A stretch of 64,000 nt of DNA from Suillus spraguei. Its lineage: Eukaryota > Basidiomycota > Agaricomycetes > Boletales > Suillaceae. The translations under genes were made by a program, and so were the position numbers. Positions 1-10,921 of the stretch are shown here, in pieces; positions within the stretch are counted from its first letter, which is position 1; each line of letters opens with the position of its first letter. Location of the stretch: NCBI GenBank assembly GCA_016800925.1, contig JABCPU010000066.1, positions 1 through 64,000 of the forward strand. The letters are read 5' to 3'. Under the pieces are notes generated by a model that worked only from the letters and a program-made list of their open reading frames with translations, was not told the origin of the DNA and ran no database searches.

Positions 1-333
1 CACTGAAGGGGCTCTAATATCCCATATGATATGGGCCAGTGGACCATGGGCCCATGGTAGAAATATCCTCGTTGATGATGGATGGGCCGGGAGGAATATT
101 ATTCCTGATGACAGCAGGTGGGCCATGCAAGGAATATGTAGAGTAGATGAGTGGGCCGATGTACATGAATATCCGGTAGATGGATGGGCGAGGTAGTTGG
201 ATATCATGTAGATGGGTGTATCAAGGTAGATGTGTATCAAATAGACAGGTATGTGAAGGGTACTTGTTATCACATACACGGGTGGGCCCAGACACATATT
301 AAATTAGATGGGTATTAGATGTGTGGGCAAGAG
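1..333. repeat. Degenerate G-rich short-repeat flank (left part)
   Basis: No gene is visible. The stretch consists of loosely repeated phrases built on TAGATGGGTGGGCC-like words separated by AT-rich spacers of varying length. The same phrases continue at 9533-9680, on the far side of element A, so the two pieces were contiguous before that insertion. The repeats are too irregular in period for a clean satellite. Confidence 0.6.
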
Positions 334-810
334 TGTTACAGTCGTACGTGCCCTATTCATTTTCTCTTTGTCTCCCTTATTTGTACATCATGTCACATGA
401 CCCGACTCATATGCTCAACGCATCTGTATTATAGTTGCCTTCCTTGTTTGGATACGCACTTACATTCTCACGTCTCTCTTGGTCCATGCGCACATATTGG
501 TCTATTTAAGCACGTTGTATTATGATCGTATACTTTACTTTAAATCTTACTGGGTTTTACCTGGAATCTCCTTCGCTTAGGTCCCCAACCTAAGTCGTCT
601 TGAATCGTCTCCAAGTCTAAGCACTCCTTAGCCTTAGTCTCTATTCTCGTAGAACCTCTCAGACTTATCTTTGAGGTCGAACCCTTTGATCGTACTCGGA
701 ACGCATTCCTCGTACTTTCACCTTGTCCTCCTCTGGACATTGTAAGAACTTCCCAGCAGACCGACTGTGTCTTTTCACTGTCGCTGGTGATGCCACCCCA
801 GTTCGTAACA
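334..810 (+). repeat. 5' LTR of element A
   Basis: 477 bp, bounded by TGTTA...TAACA. It contains a TATA-like box TATTTAA at 503-509, and at 537-548 a 12-nt segment complementary to 812-823 just downstream of the LTR (predicted self-primer). Paired with the LTR at 9049-9527. Confidence 0.93.
503..509 (+). promoter_or_regulatory. Predicted TATA box of element A LTR
   Basis: TATTTAA lies 34 nt (first T to first base) upstream of the predicted transcript start at 537. The D family shows the same 34-nt spacing between TATATAA (14439) and its predicted start (14473). The transcript start is inferred from the self-priming complementarity, not observed. Confidence 0.6.
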
Positions 811-811
811 A

Positions 812-823
812 AAGATTTAAAGT
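812..823 (+). other. Self-priming primer-binding site of element A
   Basis: AAGATTTAAAGT, one base after the LTR end, is the exact reverse complement of LTR positions 537-548. I see no tRNA 3' end complementarity here. In Tf1/sushi elements the first 11 nt of the mRNA fold back onto such a site. In element C one A is missing from both partners (53657-53667 and 53929-53939), so the pairing is preserved. Confidence 0.75.
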
Positions 824-939
824 CTCTTGATCGTCAACTATCCAGTCTTCGACCCCAAACCCTGATAAAGCCCTAACGGACAGCAAGACAGTGCATGTAG
901 GCATCGAGAAAGTATAACTCACAGACAAATCGCCAAAAT

Positions 940-1779
940 ATGACGACCAAAGAATTTGAATATAAAATCGGTCAGCCAACCGGTTTCGATGGAGATTGCG
1001 ACAACTCTCGTGAATTTATCCAGTCATGCAATCTACACTTCGACATCAACGAAAAGCTTTACACCACTGACAAACAGAAGATCATCTTCATAACATCCTT
1101 CATGACTGAAAAGAATGCTAAATCCTGGAAAGAGCAATTTCTTGACCATGCTCAATCGACTGACACCTCTGGACAAAAAATGGGTTATGGGACAATGGTG
1201 GATTTTATGAAAAGCTTCAAAGAAGCCTTCGAACCAATGGATACCAAAGGAACTGCGTTAACAAAACTCAGGGACCTTAAACAAGGAAGTGGAGATCTTC
1301 ATACCTACATTGCTGATTTTGAGGCACTAGCAGCCAAGGCTCATATCACTGATAATGCAATGAAGATCCAATTCTTCCAAAACAGCCTGAATTGGGGCAT
1401 CCTTACAAAGCTCTTCGCGCTAGGAGATGTCTCAGAAGTATTCCGAGACGTTGTACTGCAATGTGTTTCCATTGACAACTCCCATCATCGTCTTCAAGCC
1501 ATGAGGACACGTCATGCTCCACAACAGAAAAAGAAGAACTATGGAAACGCACGCTACATCCCTAATCGTGACTCCAACGCAATGGTCGTAGATCACATCT
1601 CCGATATGCAGAGATCCGAATGCATGAAGAAGGGACAATGCTTCGGATGCAAGAAGACAGGACACCACATCCATAATTGTCCTGACAGGAAGAAGAAGAC
1701 CCCGCTCCAACAAACCAAAGTCAAAGAAGAAGAAGAAGAAGACAAAGAAACTGTGAGGCGGATTGTTGAGGATTTTTGA
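940..1779 (+). CDS. Gag polyprotein, element A
   Basis: 279 codons, intact. This is the capsid/nucleocapsid protein that packages element RNA. The N-terminal two thirds are a helical retrotransposon-gag-type region. A CCHC zinc knuckle of form C-X2-C-X4-H-X4-C lies at about residues 234-247, followed by a Lys/Glu-rich tail. The ATG at 940 is the first in frame, about 130 nt after the LTR, and matches the start of the homologous ORF in element C (53540, - strand). The stop codon TGA follows directly on a slippery heptamer (1770-1776), so pol is probably made by -1 frameshifting. Confidence 0.88.
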   Translation: MTTKEFEYKIGQPTGFDGDCDNSREFIQSCNLHFDINEKLYTTDKQKIIFITSFMTEKNAKSWKEQFLDHAQSTDTSGQKMGYGTMVDFMKSFKEAFEPMDTKGTALTKLRDLKQGSGDLHTYIADFEALAAKAHITDNAMKIQFFQNSLNWGILTKLFALGDVSEVFRDVVLQCVSIDNSHHRLQAMRTRHAPQQKKKNYGNARYIPNRDSNAMVVDHISDMQRSECMKKGQCFGCKKTGHHIHNCPDRKKKTPLQQTKVKEEEEEDKETVRRIVEDF

Positions 1780-1813
1780 ATTGGAGAAACAAAGATTCGA
1801 CGTATGTTTCTCC
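1770..1813 (+). promoter_or_regulatory. -1 frameshift signal between gag and pol, element A
   Basis: Slippery heptamer G GAT TTT (1770-1776) in the gag frame, immediately followed by the gag stop TGA. After a 6-nt spacer comes an 8-bp perfect stem (GGAGAAAC 1783-1790 with GTTTCTCC 1806-1813) around a 15-nt loop. The protease frame is open from here in -1. Heptamer, stop position, stem and loop length are all kept in element C. The same heptamer drives frameshifting in red clover necrotic mosaic virus (established knowledge). Confidence 0.75.
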
Positions 1814-4800
1814 CAATATACTACTAAGACTTGTACACGCTGTAGGTGAAAGAAAAGAACTTCGTGTCCCTATCACCCTCCATTCGCGTACTCGCTTAAA
1901 ATCCGTCGACACCACTGCCGTTATAGATTCAGGAGCGGCTGGAACATTTATTTCTGAAGAGTTTGTAAAACTCCATCAAATCACACGACAAAAACTCAAA
2001 ACACCGTTTGAGTTACTACAGCAGATGGAACTCTTATCAAAGGAGGACCAATCACACACTATTGTCTCCTAGTGGTCAAAATTGATGAACGAACCATGTA
2101 TGGAAAATTCAATATTACCAAACTAGGAAGAAGAGATCAAATCCTTCTGGGAATTCCGTGGTTATGCGCAATGAATCCAAGCATAGATTGGACTGCTGGA
2201 ACACTCGTCCTTCCCCGAACAACGAAATTGGATGAAATCGAAACTGATATGGATACGGATCGGAAGAAGAATGGCTTGCCCCCAGCTTTCAGATGTCATT
2301 CTAAGAAATGGCAACATTCCCGACTTCCGAGATCCCTCATCATCCCTTCTATTCCTAACGATACCGAACTGGAAGTACAAACACCGTACACCACCGACCC
2401 TACTCCCCATGTACAATTACCGCGAGCAGTATCACCAATTCCCCGTGTAGAAAAGCGCAAGAACGAATCTGAGCCCAAATATCGGAACGGCACAGAACCT
2501 ATTGAGCAACGGCCAATAGAAGAACAGAAGTATGGGAAAAGAAAAGCAGAAGAAGAAATCCCAGGACGAGATACAAACGTACCGAAACTATCTAAGTTCT
2601 ACGTCCCTCCGAAAACTCTTCAACATACTCCTTCAACTTCAATTGAAGAAATTCCCGATGAAGAACCCGTGCCCTCATTGATCCCAACAGAGGATGATGA
2701 CCAATTCAACACAATGCAAGATGTCTGGTATGCGCCAGAAGTACGTGAAATTTCCTCCTATGAACTTGGAGATGGAGAATTTCTTGTGGAATATGATACC
2801 GATGGAGTTAGCATGAGAATCATAGAAGAAGTATCCATGGACACGCCTCTCACACATGATGGAACTTCCCGACTCGAACAACTCCCCAACTATTCCACAA
2901 TCTCCCTTCCTCCTCCAAAATACAGTAACAAAGCTCAGGAATTCGCCACAGATGAGATGGAGAAGAAAAAGAAATCCTTTGAAGAATTGGTCCCGGACTA
3001 CTTACACGATTTCGCAGACGTCTTTGCTAAAGACGGACTAAACAAACTACCCCTGAACACCCTGGTATTGATCATCGGATCGATACTAAACCTGGTTTTA
3101 TCCTCGCACATCTAAGGTTTACCCGCTATCGGAAAAAGAACGCGCTGCCGTCAAAACGTTTATCGATGAAAATGTTGCGAAAGGTTTCATCTCAGAATCG
3201 AAGTCACCCCAAGCCAGTGGCTTCTTCTTTGTGGGAAAGAAGAGTGGAGAATTGCGTCCCTGTCAAGATTATCGCTACATCAATGATTGGACGGTCAAGA
3301 ACGCCTATCCACTCCCACTCCCTATCTCCCTTGTCGCACGCCTTCATAACGCACAGTTCTTTACAAAAATGGATATCCGGTCCGGTTATAACAATATTCG
3401 TATCCATCCCGATGATCGCTGGAAAGCTGCTTTTACTACGGAATTCGGCCTCTTTGAACCGAACATCATGTTCTTTGGCCTCTGCAATTCCCCGGCAACT
3501 TTCCAAGCATACATGAATCGTACCTTCCAGCAGGAGATCAATGAAGGATGGATGGTTATCTACATGGACAATATCCTGATTTTCTCTACAACTATGGCAG
3601 AACATCGCGAACGGACAAGACGGGTTTTGATGAAGATACGAAAAGAACATCTATTCTTGAAACCGGAGAAATGCACCTTCGATGCAGAAGAAGTGGAATA
3701 CCTCGGAATGATAATTCGCCCCGGGCAAGTTGCTATGGATATCGCCAAGACCAAGGGAATCTCCGAATGGCCAGTGCCGAAATCTGTAAAAGATGTTCGG
3801 TCATTCCTCGGCTTTTGCAACTTCTACCGCACGTTCATTTCCCATTACTCTGATATCGCCCGACCCCTTATCAATTTGACGAAGAAAGATAAGACCTTCA
3901 ATTGGTCAACCGAATGTATGGATACCTTCGAAGAATTGACACGACGCTTCACATCCCAACTGGTACTCTGCAACCCTGATCCTTCCCGACAATTTGCTAT
4001 TGCTACCGACGCTTCGCTCACAGCAACTGGCGGAGTTCTCCTGCAGACTGATGAGAATGGTGTCTATCACCCATGTGCATATCTCTCACAGTCTTTGAAC
4101 CCCGCAGAACACAATTACCAAATCTTTGATCGGGAACTCCTTGCCGTAATTCGGGCATTGAATGAATGGCGTCATTATCTTGAAGGAAACCCACATCCCA
4201 TCCTGGTCTTCACCGACCACAAGAACCTTCTGTATTTTAGAAGTGCACAGAAGCTTACCCGTCGCCAAGCACGTTGGCAACTCATTTTGTCTATTTACGA
4301 CATTGAACTGCATCACATTGCAGGTACCAAATTGGCGGTACCTGATGCACTATCTCGCCAGCTCAACTATGATTCCGGAAAAGATGATAACGAAGACCAG
4401 ACTCTCCTCCCTGATGCCCTGTTCATTCATCTTATTGACACCGACCTGCAGGATGTTTTATCATCCTCTGACCCCCTCAATGACCCTGTTTTCAAGATAG
4501 TGTCCAATGCCCTCAATGGCATGTGTCTCCCTCCCATGAAATCGGCACTCTCTGACTGGAAGATTGAGGAGAATGTCCTCTATTTTAAGAATCATGCCTA
4601 CATTCCACCGGCGCATCGTCCCGATCTCCTGAAGCGGTATCACGATCATCCCACCGCAGGACATCCTGGTAGATTCAAAACTGAAGAACTCGTTAAACGA
4701 GAAGCTTGGTGGCCCGCTATGGGCTCCTATATTCAGATATGTTGAGGGTTGCGCCCTTTGTCAGCAAATGAAAGCTGATACGCATCCTGTTCGACCCCCG

Positions 4801-7490
4801 CTTACCCCGATACCCTCGTCTGCGACTCGCCCCTTTTCTCAAGTCTCTGTTGATCTTATCACCAACCTCCCTGTCTCTGGGGGTTTTGACAGTATCATGG
4901 TCGTGGTAGACCATGGCCTTATGAAGGGGGTAATTATTATCCCTTGTCTGAAAACTGTCACTTCCAAAGGGATTGCTAAACTGTTTTTGAAACACGTTGT
5001 CTTCTTAGATAGATGATCTATAGATAAAGACCTATAAAACCAAATATCTCCACGGTCAGTGATTCAGACAAATACCAATGACTGATAACGTGGTTGTACG
5101 TGGGTGGCTGTTTATGTTCCCCAGGCTACGGTCAGCAAATGAGTCACTTCTGTGAGATCAGCACACTCTTGGACAATGACAAAGATTCTCGAAACAACTA
5201 AACTTCAAAGAAAAACACAGAAGTCAAACAAACTAAGAAACAAAAGTAACTGGCCGAATTACTCTCTCCAATGGAATGCAGGTGTTTTGCAACAATTGTG
5301 CTACTGCAATTTGTGGGAAGTTACAACAATCACCTTCTCAGACAAGCAGGTAGAATCCCCGGTCAAGACTAGTCACTACTTCAGAGATCTTCTAGCTTAC
5401 TATTGATCCTGCTGCCAAGGAACTCACTATGAGTATTAAGCAGTTAGCAGGAACGGACGTCCTTGGATTTCAATACCAAGTCCCCTTTCAATAACTAGAG
5501 TCTATCAGTCAGTGAAGACCTTAACTCAGTATCGCTACTCAGATGTGCGAGATCAAGTGTCACTGTCAACCTCTAAAGTCTCTCCCACTAAGCTACTCTG
5601 GCCTTAGATGGACTAAAGAGACAACACAAATATTAGAAACACAAGGACACTTAGCACCAACAAACTTTGAAAGAGAGAGAGAGACCAGTGATCAAAGAAA
5701 AAGAAGAAAAGAGAAAGATTCAAAAGAAACAGAAGCAAGGAAACAGACAACAGAGAAAGAAAAACAGAGAGGAAGATGATGAAAGAAACTAGAATGAATT
5801 TGTCAAAGAAAAAAAATTTGTTGTCTTGCTGGTTGTCAGACACAGTGAGCTCAGGGTCTTGCTAGTTGTTGAGCACAGTGAGCTCAAGGTAGTGCTATCT
5901 CACAGAGTAGACTTCCAATCTTACTGTTGTTGACAATGTTCTTGACAGTGTGCTGATAGTGCTGGTCACACTTCACTCTCAGTTATATTTCTGAGGGGGA
6001 GAAAATCTCTCTTTTTTATTGACAAAAAGGTGGGTCTTATATAGACAAAATGAATGGCTATGCTACTGTTTTCCCACATTTTTGTAGGGGTGCTGACCTA
6101 CCCTATTTATTGAATATTGTCATAGTTGATTTGTAATATGCTCAAGGGTGTGAGAAGAAGTCATGTGGGATATCAATGGCTATGCATAAATTTGAGATCA
6201 GGTGACTATTAGTGGCTATCCTAGGAGGAATATCAATTATGTAATATTTGAAGCATAAATCTGCACCTTTTTGTAGATGCATAGAAATGACGCGAGTGAA
6301 TCATAATGTGTTTCATGAGTTTCTCTGCAGGGTAACTCCATGTAATTATTTTGCTGGGGTCACCTGACATCTGTGGGAATCTTATGAAGTAGTTTCTGTA
6401 GCCAAACATACATAAACACACCCATGAAAAATGAATTAGAAATAATAAGCAAACTTTTTACGAGCAAAAAGAAACTTTTGATTCTGCATCATGGATTAAT
6501 TTCTGAATAGAGGAACACTAAGCTGTTATAGTCCTGGTACTATTTTTCAGCTGCAGTAGTGCTTAGTCAGCCATGCACCAGACCAGTTTGGTGCGTGTCA
6601 ACGTTTACCGTCGATTTGGACTCCATGACAAAGTCATCTCAGATCGAGGTCTGCAGTTCTTATTGCGCTTCTCTAAAGAGCTTGCCCAACTTCTCGAATA
6701 TGTCATTGCTCCATCTACGGCTTATCACCCTCAAACTGATGGTCAAACTGAAAGGCTTAATCAAGAACTTGAAACATACCTACACATCTATTGCCGCAAC
6801 AACCCTGAAGATTGGGTAGAATATCTACCAATCGCCGAATTTGTCCACAACCACCGAAAACATGATGCAAGGAATGCATCACCATTCTATTTGATGATGG
6901 GATACGAACCACGTGCCATCCCTCACCTTATCCCTGATCCATCCGTCCCTGCAGCAGAAGATCGAGTACGATCCCTGCAGAAGATAAGAGAAGAAGCAAT
7001 CGCCTGCCATAATATTGCAATGCAAACAATAGCTGAACGATCCCGAGGAGATAAGTACATTCCATGGAAGATCAGAGATAAGGTTTGGCTATCTGCCGCT
7101 AATCTTAGACTCAAACTCCCATCAAGGAAACTTGCGCCAAAGCGATATGGACCCTTCCCGATCATCAATGTCTTATCACCCATCACATTCACGCTCAAAC
7201 TTCCTCTGCAGTGGAAAATCCATCCTACGTTCCATGCTTCTGTCTTATCGTCCTATAGCGAAACGGACGTACACGGTCCGAATTTCCCCGAACCACCACC
7301 TGACATCATCGAAGAAGAAGAAGAATATGAAATAGAAGCAATTCTTTCTCACAAAGGAACCGGCACTCGCCGACGCTATCTCGTTTCCTGGAAAGGATAT
7401 TCATCAGGAGATAATGAATGGCTCCCAGAAAAGAACTTGAAGAACTCCGCTCGAATCCTGAATGCTTATAAGAAGCAACACTCTCTCTAA
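1776..7490 (+). pseudogene. Pol polyprotein (PR-RT-RNaseH-IN-chromodomain), element A
   Basis: Aspartic protease (DSGA motif, ~1926-1937), a linker, reverse transcriptase and RNase H (open 3231-4745, with TDAS and TDHKNL motifs), integrase zinc finger and core, and a C-terminal chromodomain (YLVSWKGY...NEWLPE, ~7378-7430). Compared with element C, single-base deletions break the frame near 2010, 3052 and 3100. The RT box reads YMDN: codon AAT at 3570 in place of GAT, a G-to-A change at a CpG. A stop follows the integrase zinc finger at about 4743, and a 1.6-kb insertion (4998-6600) splits the integrase core. Not functional as read. Confidence 0.88.
4998..6600 (-). mobile_element. 1.6-kb insertion in integrase, probable solo LTR of another family
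   Basis: Elements B and C read straight through this point, so the segment is an insertion. It begins TGTCTTC and ends GTGTCA (TG...CA ends) and is flanked by ACGT (4994-4997 and 6601-6604); moving the boundary one base gives a 5-bp ACGTT duplication. There is no long ORF. On the - strand a TATATAAG box (about 6036-6045) is closely followed by AATAAA, as in an LTR promoter and poly(A) signal, which suggests - orientation. A near-repeat containing CAGTGAGCTCA occurs near 5845 and 5875. It could instead be a non-autonomous element. Confidence 0.6.
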
Positions 7491-7545
7491 TTATTCTTCA
7501 GTCAATCAAACCGCATCAGCACTTGATCAGCTAACACCACTCCAA

Positions 7546-9015
7546 ATGTCTTTCCCCACTGCATACATCACCCCCGTCACTGTTGCCAACAATGACTCTG
7601 ACTCCAATGCAGAAAATTATGGAATCCTTGCCACCGAAATTGACAACACCTCTTACATTGAAGCCACCCTTCTATGCGAAGGACATGCTCTCGAAATTGA
7701 GAGAATCCTCACCACAAGAGGCGCCTTCCCAGCCTTGCTCCTCGTCAACATCATTCGCACTGCCGCTCTCATCGAAACTACTGCCAACAAAACCACAGAA
7801 ATTACGTATCATCAGCGCCTCTTACATCTGCAAAAATGCATTCGTTCTTACGCTATGCTGCTGCTTCCCAATTCTTTTAGAAGCGATGTTGAAGAAGCTA
7901 TTCACATCATGGCCGAATGCCGAGCAGGTGTTGCTCGACCTCCCTCTACGCAGGAAGATACGCCACTTCCTATTCCAGCACCCTCTTCTTCGCGCATGTA
8001 TTCTAGTCTTGATGCCCTTGCTGGCTTATGTACTGCTGTCCAAGAGATCGGACAGCTCACCAACGCGGTCGTCGAAACCATCCAGTAATCAGTCACTGAA
8101 ACCAGAGCAGCCAGAAACTTAGTCGAAAAAGTCATCACTGACCTACAACAAACACAAGCCAACCTTGACTCCCCACGAACTCCATCCCCCATCGAACAAC
8201 CAACCTCACCACCCCCCATTACAGTCTCCCATGATCATCCCGCGTGGCTATATGAGCCCTGTACAGAAGAACAGTGTGAAGCTGCAAAGAGGTTAGGAAT
8301 TCCTGTTGCTGAATTAATAGCACTCAGCCCCCGACTTCATGACCTTCACATTCATCCTCCCATGTCCATCCCATCATCATTTGGTCCAATGGATCCTGCT
8401 TCACCAGTCTTAGTAAAAGACTTCGGCGTAACTTCTCCATCCTCCTCTGACGAACTTCTTGTAATCGCTGAACAAGGAACCACTCCTGACCTCCCAGCAT
8501 CTGCGTACACACTCACCAAGAAACAACAGGTGCAACTCAGGCGAGACAATGCCTTCGCCTTGAAACGTATGACACGACAGAAAGGGAAGAAGCGTGCCAG
8601 ATCCATTAGCCCCAAACCCATTATCTCACCATCACCATTACGTACATCCATCTCTAACACTGACAAAAACATGAAATGCCGAGTCTGCGGCATCATCGGA
8701 CATCGGCAAAAGAACTGCCCCGACTACCAGTGCCAAATCTGCCTGCGTCACACTCCTGCCCACTTATCCATCTACTGCCCTTAGCGTCTTGGAGATCCCC
8801 CGTTTACGCTTACTTGGAAGGACGATGGATTTTATGATGCACTCCGAAGGTGGGAGCAGTATCTTATTAATTGTCGATGAAGAAAGGCAGGTCGACGAGC
8901 AAGGACTATAGCTGAAGAAGAAGCGGCTTATATGCTGGGGGGAAGTGCTGCTGATGAGGACATTGCTAACTACAACGATTATGACCCCATCTATGATGCC
9001 AATAGTGATATATGA
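7546..9015 (+). pseudogene. Third ORF (double zinc-knuckle protein), element A copy
   Basis: An extra ORF between integrase and 3' LTR, homologous to the intact 489-codon ORF of element B. It starts at a conserved ATG (MSFPTAYITP) 56 bp after the integrase stop. The C-terminal part carries a canonical CCHC knuckle (C-X2-C-X4-H-X4-C) followed at once by a variant C-X2-C-X6-H-X4-C knuckle (~8677-8780). In this copy TAA at 8086 (CAA in C) and TAG at 8782 interrupt it. No signal peptide or membrane segment is visible, so it is not an envelope gene. Function unknown; nucleic-acid binding is inferred from the knuckles. Confidence 0.75.
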
Positions 9016-9038
9016 AAGTCGGTGACTTTCTATGTAAT

Positions 9039-9048
9039 AAGGGGGTAA
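9039..9048 (+). other. Polypurine tract, element A
   Basis: AAGGGGGTAA immediately before the 3' LTR is the expected plus-strand primer site. The same motif, in reverse, borders the LTRs of B (11396-11405) and C (47036-47045). Confidence 0.7.
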
Positions 9049-9527
9049 TGTTACAGTTGTACATGCCCCTATTCATTTTCTCTTTGTCTCCCTTATTTGT
9101 ACATCATGTCACATGACCCCGACTCATATGCTCAATGCATCTGTATTATATTTGCCTTCCTTGTTTGGATATGCACTTACATTCTCACGTCTCTCTTGGT
9201 CTGTGCGCACATATTGGTCTATTTAAGCACGTTGTATTATGATCGTATACTTTACTTTAAATCTTACTGGGTTTTACCTGGAATCTCCTTCGCTTAGGTC
9301 CCCAACCTAAGTCGTCTTGAATCGTCTCCAAGTCTAAGCACTCCTTAGCCTTAGTCTCTATTCTCGTAGAACCTCTCAGACTTATCTTTGAGGTCGAACC
9401 CTTTGATCGTACTCGGAACGTGTTCCTCATACTTTCACCTTGTCCTCCTCTGGACATTGTAAGAACTTCCCAGCAGACTGCCTGTGTCCTTTTACTGTCG
9501 CTGATGATGCCACCCCAGTTCATAACA
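9049..9527 (+). repeat. 3' LTR of element A
   Basis: 479 bp, TGTTACAG...CATAACA, followed by the target duplication AAGAG (9528-9532). Compared with the 5' LTR, seven differences are CG versus TG or CA. Confidence 0.93.
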
Positions 9528-9532
9528 AAGAG

Positions 9533-10190
9533 TGTTATATAAATATTTATTAGACGGGTGGGCCGAGGGTGTTGTACAGTATATTATATTAGACAGGTGG
9601 GCCAAGGGTGGTATAAAATATAGACGGGTGGGCCCATGTGTATGATAATTGTAGACATGACGGAGCTGAGGGAGTTGCATATCATCTGAATCAGAGGAGG
9701 TAATAAATCACAGTTACTGAGTTCCCGGAGTAGCAGGTGCTGTCTTGACATGGCCTTTTATGGCACTTAGGTTGTCTTGTAGAATGTGGAAACCGGGGTG
9801 CGAGGCTTGTGTTGCCCTACAAGACACCCAGCTCCGACCCCCGAAAATCAGATGAAGCATACCAAGTTCCGAGTTCCGAGACCCGGGTCTCCACTTGACA
9901 TGGCCATTTATGGCGCTTATGTTGTCTTGTAGAATGTGGACACCGGGGTGCAAAAATTGGTTGCCCTATGAGATGCCAAGTTCCGAACACGGGTCTCGAC
10001 AAATGAATATCTGATATCCAGCACACTTCCAATCATCTGGTATTTCATTGAGCAATGGATGATAATACAGCTTTGAAAGCCAACATCATCCAAGGTTCCC
10101 TTATCTGATCCTCGCTATCTCCACCCCCTTTAACACCAAAGTCTGGACATCCAGCATTCAGCATCTGATTTCCCAATATCAACTTCCAAC
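9533..10190. repeat. G-rich flank and a ~150-bp direct duplication
   Basis: 9533-9680 continues the TAGACGGGTGGGCC phrases of 1-333. A segment starting CTTGACATGGCC at 9744 recurs at 9894, 150 bp later, with the shared words TTGTCTTGTAGAATGTGG and ACCGGGGTGC. The second copy has small changes. No gene seen. Confidence 0.6.
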
Positions 10191-10404
10191 ATGAACACTT
10201 CTTCCATGTCCACTTGTGACATAAAAATCTGGTGCACTTGGGCCCTGGCCGTCACTCATGAAGCAGGGGAATATACTGAACAAAAATTCAATGCAGAGAA
10301 GACTGGAGGAGAACCAGTTATACCTTCTCTGAACCTGGACACTGATCTGGTGATGGCATGCGATCACTTGGCTGATGTACTCATAAAGGCATATAAAAAT
10401 CCCA

Positions 10405-10921
10405 GTGGGTCTTCCTGCAGATGTTGAAAATTTGTTTGATCATTCAAATTCCTTCATGACAGTTAAGATGCAGATTGATATTGCAAGATATAGCAAATTG
10501 ATATCCCCAAAGAACACTGGGCATAATGAGGAGAAAGAGGAGAAGTTGCTTGAGAGGTGTCCTCCTGGCCATGAGGGCACAAAGTTGGTGGACAAACCTG
10601 GCACAATTATTGATGCTTCTGGTACCATCATTGCATGGTACCTCCCAGACGCCCTGACCGAGACCACCCAGGTGCGTAATGTGTAGATTGTTACTCAATG
10701 GATATTGAATATCAAATGGTACCTACAGAAGGAAATTAGGGTGGCCACCAATTTGCTGGGTCCAAGCCTCAAAAAAAGTGTAAAGGCTGATGGCAATTGG
10801 CGATATAATCAAGAATGGTTCAAACAGGGCTCGGAAAATGTTGGGTCAACTCCAGGATGTATCAATTTATCTCCAGCATGGTTTAAACAGGGCCACGAGG
10901 TAGGATGTGATGAGATGGTGA
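10405..10921 (+). pseudogene. TET/JBP-like dioxygenase gene fragment (N-terminal part)
   Basis: Open reading at 10405-10671 and 10729-10921 is joined by a 57-nt intron (GTGCGT...CTACAG, 10672-10728). The encoded text includes GTIIAWYLPDAL and, after the intron, PGCINLSPAWFKQGH. Both resemble conserved stretches of the large basidiomycete TET/JBP (2-oxoglutarate/Fe(II) 5-methylcytosine oxidase) family, from memory of the family. The catalytic HxD...H part is missing because element B's LTR begins at 10922. Upstream text (10191-10427) may be an earlier exon. Its partner may be the KDZ transposase at 27967, as TET/JBP genes are often carried by KDZ transposons. Family assignment is moderate. Confidence 0.5.

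Larger units (their letters stand above)
334..9527 (+). mobile_element. Ty3/Gypsy chromovirus element A, full length but dead
   Basis: A complete LTR retrotransposon: 5' LTR 334-810, gag, protease, RT, RNase H, integrase with chromodomain, an extra third ORF, purine tract 9039-9048, 3' LTR 9049-9527. It is flanked by a 5-bp target duplication AAGAG (329-333 and 9528-9532), which fixes both ends. The two LTRs differ at about sixteen positions plus two single-base indels, seven of them CpG transitions, so the insertion is not recent. The pol frame is broken by several single-base changes and by a 1.6-kb insertion in integrase. The RT active site is YMDN, not YMDD. Elements B and C belong to the same family. 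Confidence 0.93.

Noticed and set aside
811..830. tRNA primer-binding site
   Set aside because: No TGG-type start or recognisable tRNA 3' end complement after either LTR. The LTR self-complementarity explains the site better.
5543..5843. 78- and 76-codon frames in the 1.6-kb insertion
   Set aside because: Low-complexity Lys/Glu or Leu/Phe text from an AG-rich run. No domain and no conservation evidence.
7546..9015. Envelope-like gene (a Gypsy errantivirus)
   Set aside because: No signal peptide, transmembrane segment or cleavage site. Zinc knuckles point to a cytoplasmic RNA-binding protein.
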